Of a stretch of DNA of 14,886 nucleotides, positions 14,266-14,886 are shown in pieces. The stretch covers positions 1-14,886 of the forward strand of contig JBEKOT010000051.1 in assembly GCA_049521495.1 (NCBI GenBank), in the 5' to 3' direction. The DNA is from CAWEPK01 sp049521495 (GTDB taxonomy: Bacteria > Desulfobacterota > Syntrophorhabdia > Syntrophorhabdales > WCHB1-27). The translations under genes were made by a program, and so were the position numbers. The notes under the pieces were generated by a model that was not told the origin of the DNA, ran no database searches, and saw only the letters and a program-made list of their open reading frames with translations. Numbering within the stretch: position 1 is the first letter of the stretch; each line of letters starts with the position of its first letter.

Positions 14266-14802
14266 CTACTGAAGCGGGGTAAAATGGTCCCTTCTGTTTT
14301 TCGCCCAGGCCGCTTCATTGTGTGCCGGGTCCTCAGGCTTCTCTTTTCCGTAGCTTACCGTTTCCATGCGGCCAGCATCCACTCCCAAGCTTACCAGGAA
14401 GGCCTTAGCGGCGTCAGCCCTTTTCTGACCGAGGGCCAGATTGTACTCAACGGTTCCTCTTTCGTCGCAATTCCCTTCGACCCTGAACTTACCGGTATTC
14501 GACGTCAGCATCCCGTAATCCTTTTTCAGAATGTCGGCATCGCCCGGACGTATGTTGTATTTGTCGAAATCGAAGTGGATGTCCTGCATAGCCGCGGCGG
14601 CAGGGGGTACCATTGCGGCGGCCGCGGGCGCTCCCGGCACTACGACCTGTTCCTTCTGCTCAGGACCGACGACCATCTTTTGCTCCGGTACCGCGGGCGG
14701 TTTTGCCTCACCTCTCATCTTCTGCTGAAAGCATCCGCAAGCCGCCAGGCTGAGCCCCAACATGACGATCAAAAGCACGAGACCGAAAGACTTGATTTTC
14801 AT
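14266..14802 (-). CDS. pal: Peptidoglycan-associated lipoprotein (Pal)
   Basis: This 178-residue outer-membrane lipoprotein anchors the envelope to peptidoglycan as part of the Tol-Pal complex. A signal peptide ends in the lipobox LAAC, so C22 is the lipidated residue. A low-complexity Ala/Pro/Val/Glu linker (about 34-72) leads to an OmpA-type domain starting DIHFDFDKYNIRP. It includes the diagnostic VEGNCDERGTVEYNLALGQKRA region, given here in part, that binds diaminopimelate of the cell wall. The domain is complete through WAKNRRDHF. The start is supported by AAGGAGGTCGAGA immediately upstream. In most genomes pal is the last gene of tolQRAB-pal. The few codons at the right edge may be the end of such an upstream gene. 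Confidence 0.97.
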   Translation of the reverse strand: MKIKSFGLVLLIVMLGLSLAACGCFQQKMRGEAKPPAVPEQKMVVGPEQKEQVVVPGAPAAAAMVPPAAAAMQDIHFDFDKYNIRPGDADILKKDYGMLTSNTGKFRVEGNCDERGTVEYNLALGQKRADAAKAFLVSLGVDAGRMETVSYGKEKPEDPAHNEAAWAKNRRDHFTPLQ

Positions 14803-14822
14803 TCTCGACCTCCTTAGAATCA

Positions 14823-14848
14823 GGGGTATATCCGCGCGGACATACCCC
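14823..14848. promoter_or_regulatory. 26-bp near-perfect palindrome upstream of Pal
   Basis: GGGGTATATCCGC and GCGGACATACCCC face each other without a spacer, with 12 of 13 base pairs symmetric. The site lies between the edge gene's stop codon and the Pal ribosome binding site. It lacks a following T-run, so it could be an operator or an mRNA-processing hairpin rather than a terminator. Confidence 0.5.
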
Positions 14849-14865
14849 CACTTGGACTGAACCGA

Positions 14866-14886
14866 CTATTTTGCTGGTGCTGGTGC
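14866..14886 (-). CDS. Possible 3' end of an upstream gene (partial)
   Basis: Leftward from the window edge one frame reads APAPAK followed by TAG at 14866-14868. The Ala-Pro-Lys tail and the position about 60 bases before pal would fit the C-terminus of a tol-operon protein such as TolB. Six residues cannot establish identity. Confidence 0.3.
   Translation of the reverse strand, partial: APAPAK

Noticed and set aside
1..14886. CRISPR array, tRNA or rRNA gene
   Set aside because: No regularly spaced repeats, cloverleaf or rRNA-like stretch was recognised by eye in the intergenic regions. A dedicated tRNA scan was not possible.

Overview
The window looks like chromosomal DNA from a GC-rich Gram-negative bacterium. 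It has a Pal lipoprotein, a periplasmic binding protein and sigma-54 control. Its combination of aromatic-acid-type transporter, aryl-adenylating ligase, flavin/Fe-S-type reductase and lysine 2,3-aminomutase-like enzyme suggests an anaerobic, possibly syntrophic, deltaproteobacterial-type aromatic degrader. The taxonomic guess is inference. No tRNA, rRNA, CRISPR array or intact insertion sequence was seen.

Left part (1-1913): a possible gene fragment at the left edge, then a leftward-reading branched-chain-amino-acid-type (LivK-like) periplasmic binding protein (401-1618). Next is an intergenic region holding the first copy of a perfect 40-bp repeat (1758-1797).

Central module (1914-11629): a cytoplasmic PAS histidine kinase and a sigma-54-activating NtrC-type response regulator overlap by 4 bp. 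They converge on a leftward pair made of an aryl-AMP/CoA ligase (EntE/DhbE-like) and an aromatic-acid MFS transporter (AAHS type), which ends in a strong terminator at 4790-4828. Divergent from the ligase is a rightward operon: a 2,4-dienoyl-CoA-reductase-like flavoenzyme, a 73-residue unknown protein and a cysteine desulfurase. The divergent region carries two back-to-back sigma-54 (-24/-12) promoters, one perfect and one with a single mismatch. Between them sits a GCCGGTT-ctc-AACCGGC palindrome, the layout expected of an enhancer for the neighbouring NtrC-type regulator. The ligase start is moved to 7950, downstream of its promoter and next to a strong ribosome binding site.

Right part (11630-14886): a non-coding stretch with the second copy of the 40-bp repeat (11792-11831), then a third, perfect sigma-54 promoter (11979-11994) in front of an exported six-cysteine protein of unknown function (12087-12806). 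Two leftward genes follow, a lysine 2,3-aminomutase-like radical SAM enzyme and Pal. The last few codons of another leftward gene lie at the right edge.

Working model (inference): the kinase/regulator pair senses a cytoplasmic cue, possibly an aromatic acid or redox state. With sigma-54 it switches on uptake (MFS), activation (ligase) and reduction (flavoenzyme) of an aromatic acid, together with a dedicated cysteine desulfurase and perhaps an exported protein. The two 40-bp direct repeats bracket nearly the whole module. The reductase lacks one of the four usual iron-sulfur cysteines, the most unusual coding feature seen.
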